From Methylopila sp. 73B (GTDB taxonomy: Bacteria; Pseudomonadota; Alphaproteobacteria; Rhizobiales; Methylopilaceae): 64,000 bases of DNA. The notes under the pieces are model-generated. The model saw only the letters and a list, made by a program, of their open reading frames with translations. It did no database searches and had not been told where the DNA came from. How positions within the stretch are numbered: the stretch's first letter is position 1; each line of letters starts with the position of its first letter. The DNA is taken from the NCBI RefSeq assembly GCF_000526315.1, contig NZ_JAFV01000001.1:2480001-2544000 (forward strand), in the 5' to 3' direction. A program made the translations under genes and the position numbers. This document shows positions 24,349 to 32,868 of the stretch, in pieces.

Positions 24349-25499
24349 GAGGCGAGCCCTTCCTCGAGCCAGTTCGATTCGAACCGCGACGCCGCAAGGT
24401 AGGGATCCGGACGCACGGGACGCCTCGACCGCCAGACCACGTCGAACTGCCCGTCCGCGCGTGCGACGCCGATGCCGGGCGTCAGCCAGATGTGGCGGGT
24501 CTCGCCGTCGAAGGCGAGGTCGCCCTCGGGCGCCGCGAAGCTCTGGCGCAGGGCGGCGGCGCTCAGGCGCTCCGCGTCCAGCGTGCCGGCCTCGGCGAGC
24601 GCCTTGGCGAAGAGATGCACCTGCGCGTAGGCCGTCTCCGACCACATGCTCGTCGGCCGGCCCTCGCCGAAGCGCGCCTTGAAGGCCTGGACGAACCGGC
24701 GGTTCTCGTCGCTGTCGAGCTGCTCGAAATAATGCGCGGCCAGCACATGGCCGGAACATCGCTCGGCGCCGATCGCCTGGATCTGGCCCTCCGACATGGT
24801 GAGGCTCGCGATCGGCCGGCGCGCCCGGTCGATCCCGGCGTCGGCGTAAGCGCGGTAGAGCCGCTCGGCGCCGCGTCCCACCACGGTCGAGAACACCGCG
24901 TCGGGCGCGGCGCGCAGGATTTCCGCCACCATCGCCTTGTGGGCGTCTTCGTCGGCGTCGAGCGGCGCATAGAGTTCGCCGACAATGGTCCCGCCCTTGG
25001 CCTCGATCAGGTCGCGCATGACCCGGTTGGACTCGCGCGGGTAGATGTAGTCCGAGCCGACGATGAAGATGCGCGGCCCATATTCCTGCAGCAGGAAGTC
25101 CGCCAGGGCGAACACGTTCTGGTTCAGCGTGGCGCCGGTGTAGATGACGTTTTCGGAGTACTCGAACCCCTCGTAGATCGACGGGTACCAGAGCAGTCCG
25201 TTGTGCCGCTCGATGGTCGAAAGCACTGACTTGCGGCTCGCCGACAGCGAACAGCCGAAAATCACCTCGACGCCGTCGTCGGCCAGCAGCCGCCGCGCAA
25301 GAGCGCGATAGGCGTCGTTGTCGGCGGCAGGGTCGTAGCAGATCGGCTCGATCTGCCGGCCGAGCACGCCGCCTGCGGTGTTGATCTCTTCGATCGCGAG
25401 CGCCGTGCCGAGGAAATGCTCAGTCTCGGTGACGCCGCTCACGCCGCTGCGCGAGAACAGCACGCCCACGCGCCACGTCGCGTCGTCCTCCTTCGCCAT
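24345..25499 (-). CDS. amiC: Amide sensor protein AmiC-like (cytosolic binding protein)
   Basis: A 384-residue periplasmic-binding-protein fold without a signal peptide (MAKEDDATWRVGVLFSRSG), as in Pseudomonas AmiC, which stays in the cytoplasm and sequesters AmiR. The AmiC features are SGVTETEHFLGTALAIEEIN, then EPICYDPAADNDAYRALA and LWYPSIYEGFEYSENVIYTGA (the SIYEG ligand-pocket block), and HYFEQLDSDENRRFVQAFKARFG. It is the first gene of the operon and overlaps amiR. The promoter should lie in 25500-25850. The inducing amide is unknown. Confidence 0.9.
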   Translation of the reverse strand: MAKEDDATWRVGVLFSRSGVSGVTETEHFLGTALAIEEINTAGGVLGRQIEPICYDPAADNDAYRALARRLLADDGVEVIFGCSLSASRKSVLSTIERHNGLLWYPSIYEGFEYSENVIYTGATLNQNVFALADFLLQEYGPRIFIVGSDYIYPRESNRVMRDLIEAKGGTIVGELYAPLDADEDAHKAMVAEILRAAPDAVFSTVVGRGAERLYRAYADAGIDRARRPIASLTMSEGQIQAIGAERCSGHVLAAHYFEQLDSDENRRFVQAFKARFGEGRPTSMWSETAYAQVHLFAKALAEAGTLDAERLSAAALRQSFAAPEGDLAFDGETRHIWLTPGIGVARADGQFDVVWRSRRPVRPDPYLAASRFESNWLEEGLAS

Positions 25500-25851
25500 C
25501 CCTGCCCCGTCTCATCCGTGTTCGTCGTGCGAAACATGCCGAAAGCCCCGCGCAATCGACAGCCTCCGCCCGTTCCCGGTCAATCCTCGGCGTCCGTTGA
25601 CCCCCGATTCATCGTCCGGCGCCATAGTGTCCGGAGCGAGGACGCGCGTCATTGGCGCGGGGATCAATGACATATCTGAGCAAAACCGAGGCATGAACAT
25701 ACTTTCAAGGTCGAAGCGCCCGCTCCAACCCAGGCGTTAATGATCGATCACCGAAGCTTTTGACTCTTTTTTCTAAAAATTGAATCAGTTGAGCGTGGGG
25801 GACGGTGATCGGCGGGGGCCGATTTATCGGCCGATCACATCGGGGACTGAC
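25500..25851. other. Divergent intergenic region between amiC and the copper oxidase gene
   Basis: 352 bases with no convincing gene. They must hold the promoters of the amide operon (leftward) and of the copper radical oxidase operon (rightward). The stretch 25735-25790 is AT-rich compared with its surroundings (TTTTGACTCTTTTTTCTAAAAATTG), a likely promoter for the rightward operon. A hairpin next to the ATG is listed separately. Confidence 0.6.
25805..25838 (+). promoter_or_regulatory. Nested inverted repeats just before the copper oxidase start
   Basis: GTGATCGGC (25805-25813) and GCCGATCAC (25830-25838) are perfect inverted arms. A second perfect palindrome, GGCCGAT-TT-ATCGGCC (25817-25832), overlaps the right arm, so two mutually exclusive hairpins can form. 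They end 13 bases before the ATG and could be a protein-binding site or control ribosome access. Confidence 0.5.
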
Positions 25852-28800
25852 ATGAAACTCAGCATCGCGGCCGCCGCCGTCGCGGCGTTGACGGCGTGCG
25901 CCGCCGCGCCGGCGTTCGCGGCGGACGAAAACCTGTCCGGCGCATGGTCGGGCGTGATCACGCTCCCGCTGATCCCGTCCTCGGGCGCCGTGCTGCCGGA
26001 CGGAAAGACCCTGCTGTGGTCCGCGGACGACGAGTTCACCTTCGGCACGCTCGGCAAGGTCAAGGCGCTGCTGTTCGATCCGGCGACGCTGACCCATGTG
26101 CGGCAGGACGCCGAGGTCGGCCACAACATGTTCTGCACCGGCACCACCATGCTGGCCGACGGCCGCGTCCTCGCCAACGGCGGCTCGAACGCCGCGGTGA
26201 CCAGCATCTACGACCCGAAGACCAAGAGTTACGCGCGCGCGCAGGACATGAACATCCCGCGCGGCTACAGCGGCAACACGATCCTGGCGGACGGCTCGGT
26301 GCTGACGCTCGGCGGCTCATGGTCCGGCGAATGGGCGGACCGCAAGGACGGAGAGATCTGGACGCCGGACGCGGGCTGGCGCGTGCTTCCGGGCGTCGCC
26401 ACGAGCGGCATGACGACCCCGGACGAGACCTCCGGCTACGCTTACGACAGCCATTACTGGCTGATCCCCGCGGGCAACGGCAAGGTGCTGTTCGCCGGTC
26501 CTTCGCCGGCGATGAAGTGGATCGACTCGACGGGCGGGGGCTCGGTCAGCGAGGCTGGCCTGCGCGGGGACGACGCCTTCGCGATCAACGGCACCGCCTC
26601 GATGTACGACGCCGGCAAGGTGCTCAAGGCCGGCGGCTCGATCTCCTACAACGGTAACCCGGCGCGCGCGGGCGCCTACGTCATCGACGTTTCGAGCGGC
26701 GACGCGGCGGTGACCAAGGTCGCGCCGATGGCCTACGCCCGCACCTACCACAACGCGGTCGTGCTGCCCGACGGCGACGTGATGATGATCGGCGGCCAGA
26801 CCTACGGCCAGAGCTTTTCGGACTCGAACGCCGTTCTGGCGGCGGAGATCTGGAACTCCAAGACCGGCGTCTTCCGGATGGTCGCGGCCGCCGCGCGCCC
26901 CCGCAACTACCACAGCATCGCCCTGCTGCTGCCGGACGGGCGGGTGCTGTCTGGCGGCGGCGGCCTGTGCGGGTGCTCCGCGGATCATCCCGATGTCCAG
27001 ATCTACTCGCCCGGCTATCTCTTCGACGCGAACGGGGCGCTCGCCTCGCGCCCGAAGATCGTGTCGGCGCCGGACGAATTCCGCTTCGGCGCGGAAGCGG
27101 CCGTCGTCACCGACCGCGAGGTCGTCGCATTCTCGCTGGTGCGGATGTCGGCGGCGACGCATTCGGTCAACAACGACCAGCGCCGGCTGTCGCTCAGCTT
27201 CCGCCCGACCGGAACGAACGCCTACGCGCTGAGCGCGCCGTCCAATCCCGGCTATCTGCTGCCCGGCAACTGGATGCTGTTCGGCCTCGACGCGGCCGGC
27301 ACGCCGTCTGTCGCCAAGATCGTGCACGTCAGCCCGAACGCGGTGGCGTCGCTGGTGAGCCCCGGAACCATCGTCACGAGCCTCGGCGCGGGTCTGCTGG
27401 TGGAGCCGAACGTCGTTCCGCTGTCGCGAGAGACGATCTTCAGCGCGGTCGGCCTGCCCGCGGGAATGACGATCGACCGCACCACCGGCGCCATCTCCGG
27501 CGCGCCCTCCGTCGCCGGCACGTTCCAGGCGCAACTCATCGCCACCGCCGGCGGCCAGACGGTCTCGACCGACTTCAAGGTCGCGGTGGACGGCGCCCTC
27601 GCCGCCGGCGACGGGTTGCTCGGCGAGTACTACTCCTCCATGGACCTCACCGGGCCGATCGCCATGCTCCGCCGCGAGGCGCCCTATTTCTCGTTCCCGG
27701 AGACCGGGCCGGGCGGGAACGTGCCGGGCGCCTTCTCGGCGCGCTGGAGCGGCGAGATCACCGCGCAGCGCAGCGGCGTCACCCAGTTCCGGGTCGAATC
27801 CGACGACGGCGTGCGGCTGTGGATCGGCGGCAAGCAGATCGCGGACGACTGGGTCGCCCATGCGCCCGCCGTCAAGGAAGGCCAGCTCGATCTCGTCGCC
27901 GGGCAGAAGGTCCCGGTCTTCATGGAGTATTACAACAGCCTGTTCGGCGGCACGCTGCGCCTGAGCTGGCTCCGCCCCGGCGACGTCGACTTCATCCCGA
28001 TCCCCCTTTCGCAGCTCGGCGGTTCGTCCGCGCCGCTGTCGACGGCCAATCTCGCGCGCGGAAAGGTCGCGACCCAGTCGAGCGTGCAGAGCGGAGGAAC
28101 GCCCGACCGCGCCGTCGACGGGGTCGTCAACGGCCAATGGTCGGCAGGTTCGGTCACGTTGACTCCCACCCAGGCCAATCCCTGGTGGCAGGTGGACCTC
28201 GGCGGCCGCGCCGCGCTCGACTACGTCCGGCTGTGGAGGCGGACGGACTGCTGCGAAGCGCGCACGAAAAACCTCTATGTCTTCGTCTCGGTCGAGGATC
28301 CGACCGGCCGCAGCTTCGCGGAGCTGATGGCGGATCCGGCGGTCGTCAAGCGCTACGTCTCGGCGGACGTCACGATCACCAACTTCATCGACGTGCCGAT
28401 CGGCGCGATCGGCCGGTTCGTCCGGGTGCAGGGAGCGGCCGCCTCCGCGCTTCAGCTCGCGGAGGCGCAGGCGTTCGGCGTCTTCACCAACAAGCCGCCC
28501 ACGCTCACCGTTCCAGCCGCGCAATCGTCGCCGGCGGGCGCCGCGGCCGCGCTCGCCGTCAAGGCGACCGATCCGGAGGGCGACGCCATCACCTTCAGCG
28601 CGAGCGGCCTTCCCGACGGGCTGTCGATCAACGCCACGAGCGGGCGGATCTCCGGCACGCCGACCACGCCGGGGTCCTACGCCGTCGCCGTGACGGCCGC
28701 AGACGCGCTGGCGGCGACGGCGGGACAGTTTTCCTGGACCGTCACCGAGGCCACGCCCACCGTACGGTCTCTGCTCGTGAAGCCGACGGTGGTCAATCGG

Positions 28801-30897
28801 ACGGTCACCTACTCGCCCACCATCCTGAACGGCGAGGGAGTGACCTACCGCTGGAGCTTCGGCGACGGCACGGCGGACACCGCCTTTTCGACCAGCCCCG
28901 TCGCGACGCACGTCTTCAAGGCCGCCGGCAGCTTCGACGTCACCCTGACGATGCGGACGGCGAGCGGGCGGCAGACGACCTACGGCTTCGACCAGGCGAT
29001 TTACGTGAAGCCGGCCTCCGACGCGCGCGGCGCGACCAGCGGCGCGGCGGGCTACGAAGCGCGATCCGGAGCGTCGCCGCGGCTATGGATCGCGAACCCC
29101 GACAACGACAGCGTCGCCGTGCTCGACCTCGGAACCAACACGCGGGTCGCGGAGATTCCGGTCGGCGTCTCGCCCCAGAGCCTCGCGATCGCGCCGAACG
29201 GCGGAGTGTGGGTCGTCAACCGCGACAGCTCCACGGTCAGCGTCGTCGATCCGGCGTCGCTGACCGTAGTCCGCACCATCGCCCTCCCCGCGGCGTCCCG
29301 CCCGTTCGGCATCGCGTTCGTGAATGGAAACGGCGCCGCGGTGGTCACGCTCGAAGGGCTCGGCGAGGCGGCCATGATCTCCCCCGCCGGCGTCTACGGC
29401 GGATCCGTGCCTGTCGGGCCCTCGCCGCGGTTCATCGCCGCGAACCAGGCGCAGGACCGGGTCTTCATCTCCCGCTTCGTGACCGGCCCGCAGCCCGGCG
29501 AGGGCACGGCCGTCGTCAAAAGCGTGGACGCCGCCGGCCAGCCGACGGGCGGCGAGGTCCGCGTCATGAAGCTGGACGGCGTCGTCGAGAGAACGATCGT
29601 CCTTCGTCACTCGACCGCGCCGGACAGCGAGGCTGGCGGGCGCGGCGTGCCGAACTACGTCGGCGCCCTCGCCCTGTCGCCCGACGGCAAGACCGCCTGG
29701 GCGCCCTCCAAGCAGGACAACATCGCCCGGGGGACGCTGCGGGACGGCCAGAATCTGACCTTCCAGAACACGGTGCGCGCGATCGTCTCCAAGATCGACC
29801 TCGCCACCGGCCAGGAGGACCTGAGCGCGCGGATCGATCTCGACAATTCCGGCGTGGCCAGCGCCGCCGTGATGCATCCGACGGGCGCCTATCTCTTCGT
29901 CGCGTTGCAGACAACGCGCCAAGTGGCGGTCGTGGACCCGGTCGGGCGGCGCGAGCTGTTCCGTTTCAAAGTGGGTCGCGCGCCGTCGTCGCTCACCCTG
30001 TCGCCGGACGGAGACACGCTCTACGTCGGCAACTTCATGGACCGCACGGTGACGGTCGCCTCGCTGGCCTATGTGCTGCGCTACGGCCAGATGAAGGAGC
30101 GCATTCTCGCGACCATCCCGACGGTCGCGCAGGACAAGCTGTCGCCGACCGTGCTGAAGGGGAAGCAGTTCTTCTACGACGCCGCGGACCTCCGGCTCGC
30201 CCGCGACGGCTATCTCAGCTGCGCCGCCTGCCACGACCGCGGCGAGGACGACGGCCGCACCTGGGACTTCACCGGCTTCGGCGAAGGCCTGCGGAACACC
30301 ATCTCGCTCGTGGGCCGCGCCGGTCTCGGCAACGGCTTCATGCACTGGAGCGCGAATTTCAACGAAGTGCAGGACTTCGAAGGCCAGATTCGCAGCTTCG
30401 CCGGAGGCCGCGGCCTGATGTCGGACGCGGCCTTTGCGCTCGGCACCCGGTCCGACCCGCTGGGGAAGGCCAAGGCGCGCGCGAGCGCCGACCTCGACGC
30501 GCTCGCCGCCTTCGTGCAATCGCTCGACGCGTTCCCGCCGAGCCCCTACGCCAAGGCCGACGGAGCGCTGACCCCGGCGGGCGTGACCGGCAAGGCGGCC
30601 TTCGACCGCCTGCGCTGCGGCTCCTGCCACGCCGGCGACGCGATGACGATCAGCGGCAACGCGCGCCGGATGAAAGACGTCGGCACCATCAAGCCCTCGT
30701 CCGGCAGCCGCCTCGGCGGGCCGCTCCCCGGCATCGACGTGCCGACGCTGCGCGGGGTCTGGGCCACGGCGCCCTATCTCCATGACGGTTCGGCCGCGAC
30801 CCTCGCCGATGCGGTGAAGGCCCACACGAACGTCACGGCGTCCGCCGCGGACCTCAGCGCCCTCGCCGACTACCTCAAGCAGATCGGCCCGCCATGA
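25852..30897 (+). CDS. Giant exported copper radical oxidase (galactose-oxidase-like) fused to a di-heme cytochrome domain
   Basis: A 1681-residue secreted protein. The signal peptide (1-23) also contains a possible lipobox, LTAC at 13-16. Residues 40-500 are a galactose-oxidase/glyoxal-oxidase kelch propeller with early-set domain. Every copper-site residue aligns with fungal galactose oxidase: Cys95 (NMFCTG) and Tyr139 (RGYSG) for the thioether cofactor, Trp157 (GGSWSG), Tyr353-His354 (RNYHS) and His437 (ATHSVNNDQRR). Then come an Ig-like segment, PA14 (586-722), an F5/8 discoidin domain (734-877), a putative-Ig domain (880-966), PKD (973-1053), a YVTN propeller (1077-1410) and a di-heme c-type domain with CAACH at 1457-1461 and CGSCH at 1589-1593. 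That domain ends TLRGVWATAPYLHDGSAATL, as in cytochrome c peroxidase/MauG relatives. Expected: alcohol or glycan oxidation yielding H2O2. Cytochrome and Sco genes follow, overlapped. Confidence 0.92.
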   Translation: MKLSIAAAAVAALTACAAAPAFAADENLSGAWSGVITLPLIPSSGAVLPDGKTLLWSADDEFTFGTLGKVKALLFDPATLTHVRQDAEVGHNMFCTGTTMLADGRVLANGGSNAAVTSIYDPKTKSYARAQDMNIPRGYSGNTILADGSVLTLGGSWSGEWADRKDGEIWTPDAGWRVLPGVATSGMTTPDETSGYAYDSHYWLIPAGNGKVLFAGPSPAMKWIDSTGGGSVSEAGLRGDDAFAINGTASMYDAGKVLKAGGSISYNGNPARAGAYVIDVSSGDAAVTKVAPMAYARTYHNAVVLPDGDVMMIGGQTYGQSFSDSNAVLAAEIWNSKTGVFRMVAAAARPRNYHSIALLLPDGRVLSGGGGLCGCSADHPDVQIYSPGYLFDANGALASRPKIVSAPDEFRFGAEAAVVTDREVVAFSLVRMSAATHSVNNDQRRLSLSFRPTGTNAYALSAPSNPGYLLPGNWMLFGLDAAGTPSVAKIVHVSPNAVASLVSPGTIVTSLGAGLLVEPNVVPLSRETIFSAVGLPAGMTIDRTTGAISGAPSVAGTFQAQLIATAGGQTVSTDFKVAVDGALAAGDGLLGEYYSSMDLTGPIAMLRREAPYFSFPETGPGGNVPGAFSARWSGEITAQRSGVTQFRVESDDGVRLWIGGKQIADDWVAHAPAVKEGQLDLVAGQKVPVFMEYYNSLFGGTLRLSWLRPGDVDFIPIPLSQLGGSSAPLSTANLARGKVATQSSVQSGGTPDRAVDGVVNGQWSAGSVTLTPTQANPWWQVDLGGRAALDYVRLWRRTDCCEARTKNLYVFVSVEDPTGRSFAELMADPAVVKRYVSADVTITNFIDVPIGAIGRFVRVQGAAASALQLAEAQAFGVFTNKPPTLTVPAAQSSPAGAAAALAVKATDPEGDAITFSASGLPDGLSINATSGRISGTPTTPGSYAVAVTAADALAATAGQFSWTVTEATPTVRSLLVKPTVVNRTVTYSPTILNGEGVTYRWSFGDGTADTAFSTSPVATHVFKAAGSFDVTLTMRTASGRQTTYGFDQAIYVKPASDARGATSGAAGYEARSGASPRLWIANPDNDSVAVLDLGTNTRVAEIPVGVSPQSLAIAPNGGVWVVNRDSSTVSVVDPASLTVVRTIALPAASRPFGIAFVNGNGAAVVTLEGLGEAAMISPAGVYGGSVPVGPSPRFIAANQAQDRVFISRFVTGPQPGEGTAVVKSVDAAGQPTGGEVRVMKLDGVVERTIVLRHSTAPDSEAGGRGVPNYVGALALSPDGKTAWAPSKQDNIARGTLRDGQNLTFQNTVRAIVSKIDLATGQEDLSARIDLDNSGVASAAVMHPTGAYLFVALQTTRQVAVVDPVGRRELFRFKVGRAPSSLTLSPDGDTLYVGNFMDRTVTVASLAYVLRYGQMKERILATIPTVAQDKLSPTVLKGKQFFYDAADLRLARDGYLSCAACHDRGEDDGRTWDFTGFGEGLRNTISLVGRAGLGNGFMHWSANFNEVQDFEGQIRSFAGGRGLMSDAAFALGTRSDPLGKAKARASADLDALAAFVQSLDAFPPSPYAKADGALTPAGVTGKAAFDRLRCGSCHAGDAMTISGNARRMKDVGTIKPSSGSRLGGPLPGIDVPTLRGVWATAPYLHDGSAATLADAVKAHTNVTASAADLSALADYLKQIGPP

Positions 30898-31322
30898 GAT
30901 GGCGGCCGCGAGGCGCCGCGGCGACGGCGGCGCTGGCGCTCGGAGGCGTCGGCGCCGCCTCGGCTGCGGCGTTCCTGCCGGACGTTCGAGGCTATGCGCT
31001 GTACCACGGCTACGCCGGACTGCAGGCCTCCGTCGCGGCCACCGAGGTGCCGCTGCCGACATCCGCCTCGCGCTGCGCGAACTGCCATGACGCCCGGCCC
31101 TCGGCTGCGCCGCGGCGGGTCGTCGCCCTCGACCGGGCGAGCCTGACACAGGCCACCCCCCGGCGCGGCGGCCCCGCCTCGGTCTATGACGCGGCGGCGT
31201 TCTGCACGGCCTTGCGGGACGGGCTCGACCCGTCCTCGGTCCTCCTCGACCGGACGATGCCGCGCTTCGTGCTCCCGGACGACGACTGCCAAGCGCTGTG
31301 GCGCTATGTGAGCGGCCGGTGA
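30894..31322 (+). CDS. Small exported c-type cytochrome
   Basis: A 142-residue protein with signal peptide to about residue 25 (GAASA), one heme site CANCH at residues 61-65, and a probable Met ligand in RTMPRFVLPDDDCQALWRYV, the typical class I ending. Its ATG overlaps the stop of the giant oxidase gene (ATGA), so the two are coupled. Probable role: electron acceptor or donor for the di-heme domain of that protein. Two further cysteines, in FCTAL and DDDC, could form a disulfide. Confidence 0.85.
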   Translation: MRWRPRGAAATAALALGGVGAASAAAFLPDVRGYALYHGYAGLQASVAATEVPLPTSASRCANCHDARPSAAPRRVVALDRASLTQATPRRGGPASVYDAAAFCTALRDGLDPSSVLLDRTMPRFVLPDDDCQALWRYVSGR

Positions 31323-31975
31323 GCGGCCGGCGCGCTGCCCTCGTAGGGGCGCTCCTCGGGTGCGCGCTCACGGCCGTCGGCGTCGGCGCGGGCCTTTTCC
31401 TGTCCGCGCGGAGCGGCGCGCCGCCGACGCTCCCCGCCGTCGTCTCCGCGCCGCAGGAGACGCACCTGCCGTTCGGACCGATCCGGCCGCCGCGCGCCAT
31501 GCCGGCGGTCGCGTTAACCGGCGACGACGGCGTGGCCACGACGCTCGCCGCGCTCACGCACGGCCGCTACACGCTGCTGCAACTGATGTTCACCGGATGC
31601 TCGGTCACCTGCCCGATCCAGGGCGCGATCTTCAAGGCTGTCCAGGCGGCGCTGGCGGCGGAAGGCGTCGAGGCGCAGTTGCTTTCGGTCAGCATCGACG
31701 CCGTGGGCGACACGCCGGACGCGCTGGCGCGCTGGCTGAGCGGCTTCGACGCCCGAACGGGCTGGCGCGCCGTGGTCCCCTCCCCTGAAGGCGTCGGACC
31801 GCTCGTCGACGCGCTCAACGGCCGCGGCTCCGGCCCGGACGTGCACGACGCCCGGGTCTATCTCCTAGCGCCCTCGGGCAAGCTGATCTTCGTCACCGAA
31901 GAGATGCCGAGCCCACGCTACCTCGTGAAGCTGCTGCGCGACGCCGCCGCCTTCGAGGCGCGTGCGCCACGTTAG
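31319..31975 (+). CDS. Sco1/SenC-type copper chaperone
   Basis: A 218-residue membrane-anchored thioredoxin-fold protein. The N-terminal helix ALVGALLGCALTAVGVGAGLFLS anchors it. The copper site is Cys94-x3-Cys98 (FTGCSVTCPIQ) with His176 (DVHDARVYLL), the three Sco ligands. Start GTG 31319 overlaps the cytochrome stop as GTGA. Sco proteins usually load CuA of cytochrome oxidase, but in Streptomyces a Sco protein supplies the galactose-oxidase-like GlxA. Here the operon position points to the upstream copper radical oxidase as client. Confidence 0.9.
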   Translation: MSGRRAALVGALLGCALTAVGVGAGLFLSARSGAPPTLPAVVSAPQETHLPFGPIRPPRAMPAVALTGDDGVATTLAALTHGRYTLLQLMFTGCSVTCPIQGAIFKAVQAALAAEGVEAQLLSVSIDAVGDTPDALARWLSGFDARTGWRAVVPSPEGVGPLVDALNGRGSGPDVHDARVYLLAPSGKLIFVTEEMPSPRYLVKLLRDAAAFEARAPR

Positions 31976-32002
31976 GACCGCGATCGCCTGTGACGGAGGC
32001 GG

Positions 32003-32062
32003 CGTCATGCCCGGCGAAGCCGGGTAAGTCGTGGACGCCCGCGTGAAGACGCGGGCGTGACG
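32003..32062. repeat. Compound palindromic intergenic element between convergent genes
   Basis: CGTCA...TGACG outer arms enclose two perfect hairpins, CCCGGC-gaa-GCCGGG (32010-32024) and GCCCGCGT-gaag-ACGCGGGC (32037-32056). This resembles the dispersed palindromic elements of Hyphomicrobiales that begin with CGTCATGCCCGGC. It lies between the sco and tetR gene ends and may act as a terminator. Confidence 0.7.
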
Positions 32063-32082
32063 GTGTGGTCAATCCGAGACGA

Positions 32083-32772
32083 TCAGGCTTTCGATCGCGC
32101 GCTCTCCCGGGCGGTTTCGCCGCGGTCTCGCGCGCGCACGCCGTTGAGGAACACGGCGATGCAGAAGCGCTGATGCGCCGCGCGCGAGGCGAGATCGGGC
32201 CACGGGTCGTGCGGAACCGACCGCGACGCGGCCGACGTGAAGACCAGATCCATCAGCACGTGCGCCGTCTGTTCGGCGTCATCAAACACGAGCCGTCCTT
32301 CCCGTCGCCGTTCGTCCAACCACGCCGCGAGCGCGCGTTGCGAAGGCTCGACGCCCTTGGCGACGATGAGATCCTGGACCTCGGGGAAGGCGTCGCCGTC
32401 CTTGAGCGCCGCGCGGATGAAGGCGTTCCGGATGCGATCGCTGTCCTCGTCGATGTCGAGGCGGAAAATCTCCGCCAGCGCGTCTTCGAGCGGCGCCTCA
32501 TCGTCGGGACGCGGCAGCCGAAGCATCTCCGGGCGATGCGCGTCGACAATCGCGCCGAATAGCTCGGCCTTGTTGGCGAACTGTTCGTAGATCGTGCGCT
32601 TCGAGACCTGACAGCGCGCGGCGACCGCGTTGGTGGTCATCGCGCCGTAGCCCGCGTCGACGAAGATCGCGCGCGCCGCGGCGACGATGCGCGCCCGCCG
32701 CTCGCCGGACGGCGTGCGCGGCCGGCCGCGCGCGGTGCGGACGGCGGTCGGATCTGACGCTGTCTCGGACAT
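32083..32772 (-). CDS. TetR family repressor of the RND efflux operon
   Basis: A 229-residue repressor. The helix-turn-helix is in IVAAARAIFVDAGYGAMTTNAVAARCQVSKRTIYEQFANKAELFGAIV (residues about 29-76), a standard TetR N-terminus. The C-terminal ligand domain is of the AefR/AcrR kind. It is divergent from the efflux genes with 96 bases between starts, where a palindrome lies. It probably represses the pump and is released by a pump substrate. ATG 32772 (MSETASDPTAV) gives the usual length. Confidence 0.9.
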   Translation of the reverse strand: MSETASDPTAVRTARGRPRTPSGERRARIVAAARAIFVDAGYGAMTTNAVAARCQVSKRTIYEQFANKAELFGAIVDAHRPEMLRLPRPDDEAPLEDALAEIFRLDIDEDSDRIRNAFIRAALKDGDAFPEVQDLIVAKGVEPSQRALAAWLDERRREGRLVFDDAEQTAHVLMDLVFTSAASRSVPHDPWPDLASRAAHQRFCIAVFLNGVRARDRGETARESARSKA

Positions 32773-32830
32773 GCTCAGCAACCTTTCGAAACCTATCCCG
32801 CGTTGACAGCGAGACGCCCCGCACAATACT

Positions 32831-32847
32831 GGTACCGATAAGTACCG
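32831..32847. promoter_or_regulatory. Probable TetR operator between tetR and the efflux genes
   Basis: GGTAC-CGATAA-GTACC is a perfect five-base inverted repeat; GTACCG also recurs directly with a ten-base step (32832 and 32842). It is centred between the divergent starts, where it could block both promoters. Confidence 0.55.
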
Positions 32848-32868
32848 TAAATAGCGCAGGCGACGAGC

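Noticed and set aside
26317-28911. An 864-codon minus-strand open frame
   Set aside because: Antisense to the copper oxidase gene; the product is Arg/Asp-rich without any recognisable fold.
26967-30785. A 1272-codon plus-strand open frame in another phase of the oxidase gene
   Set aside because: Arg/Pro-rich shadow; the real frame has clear domains and heme motifs throughout.
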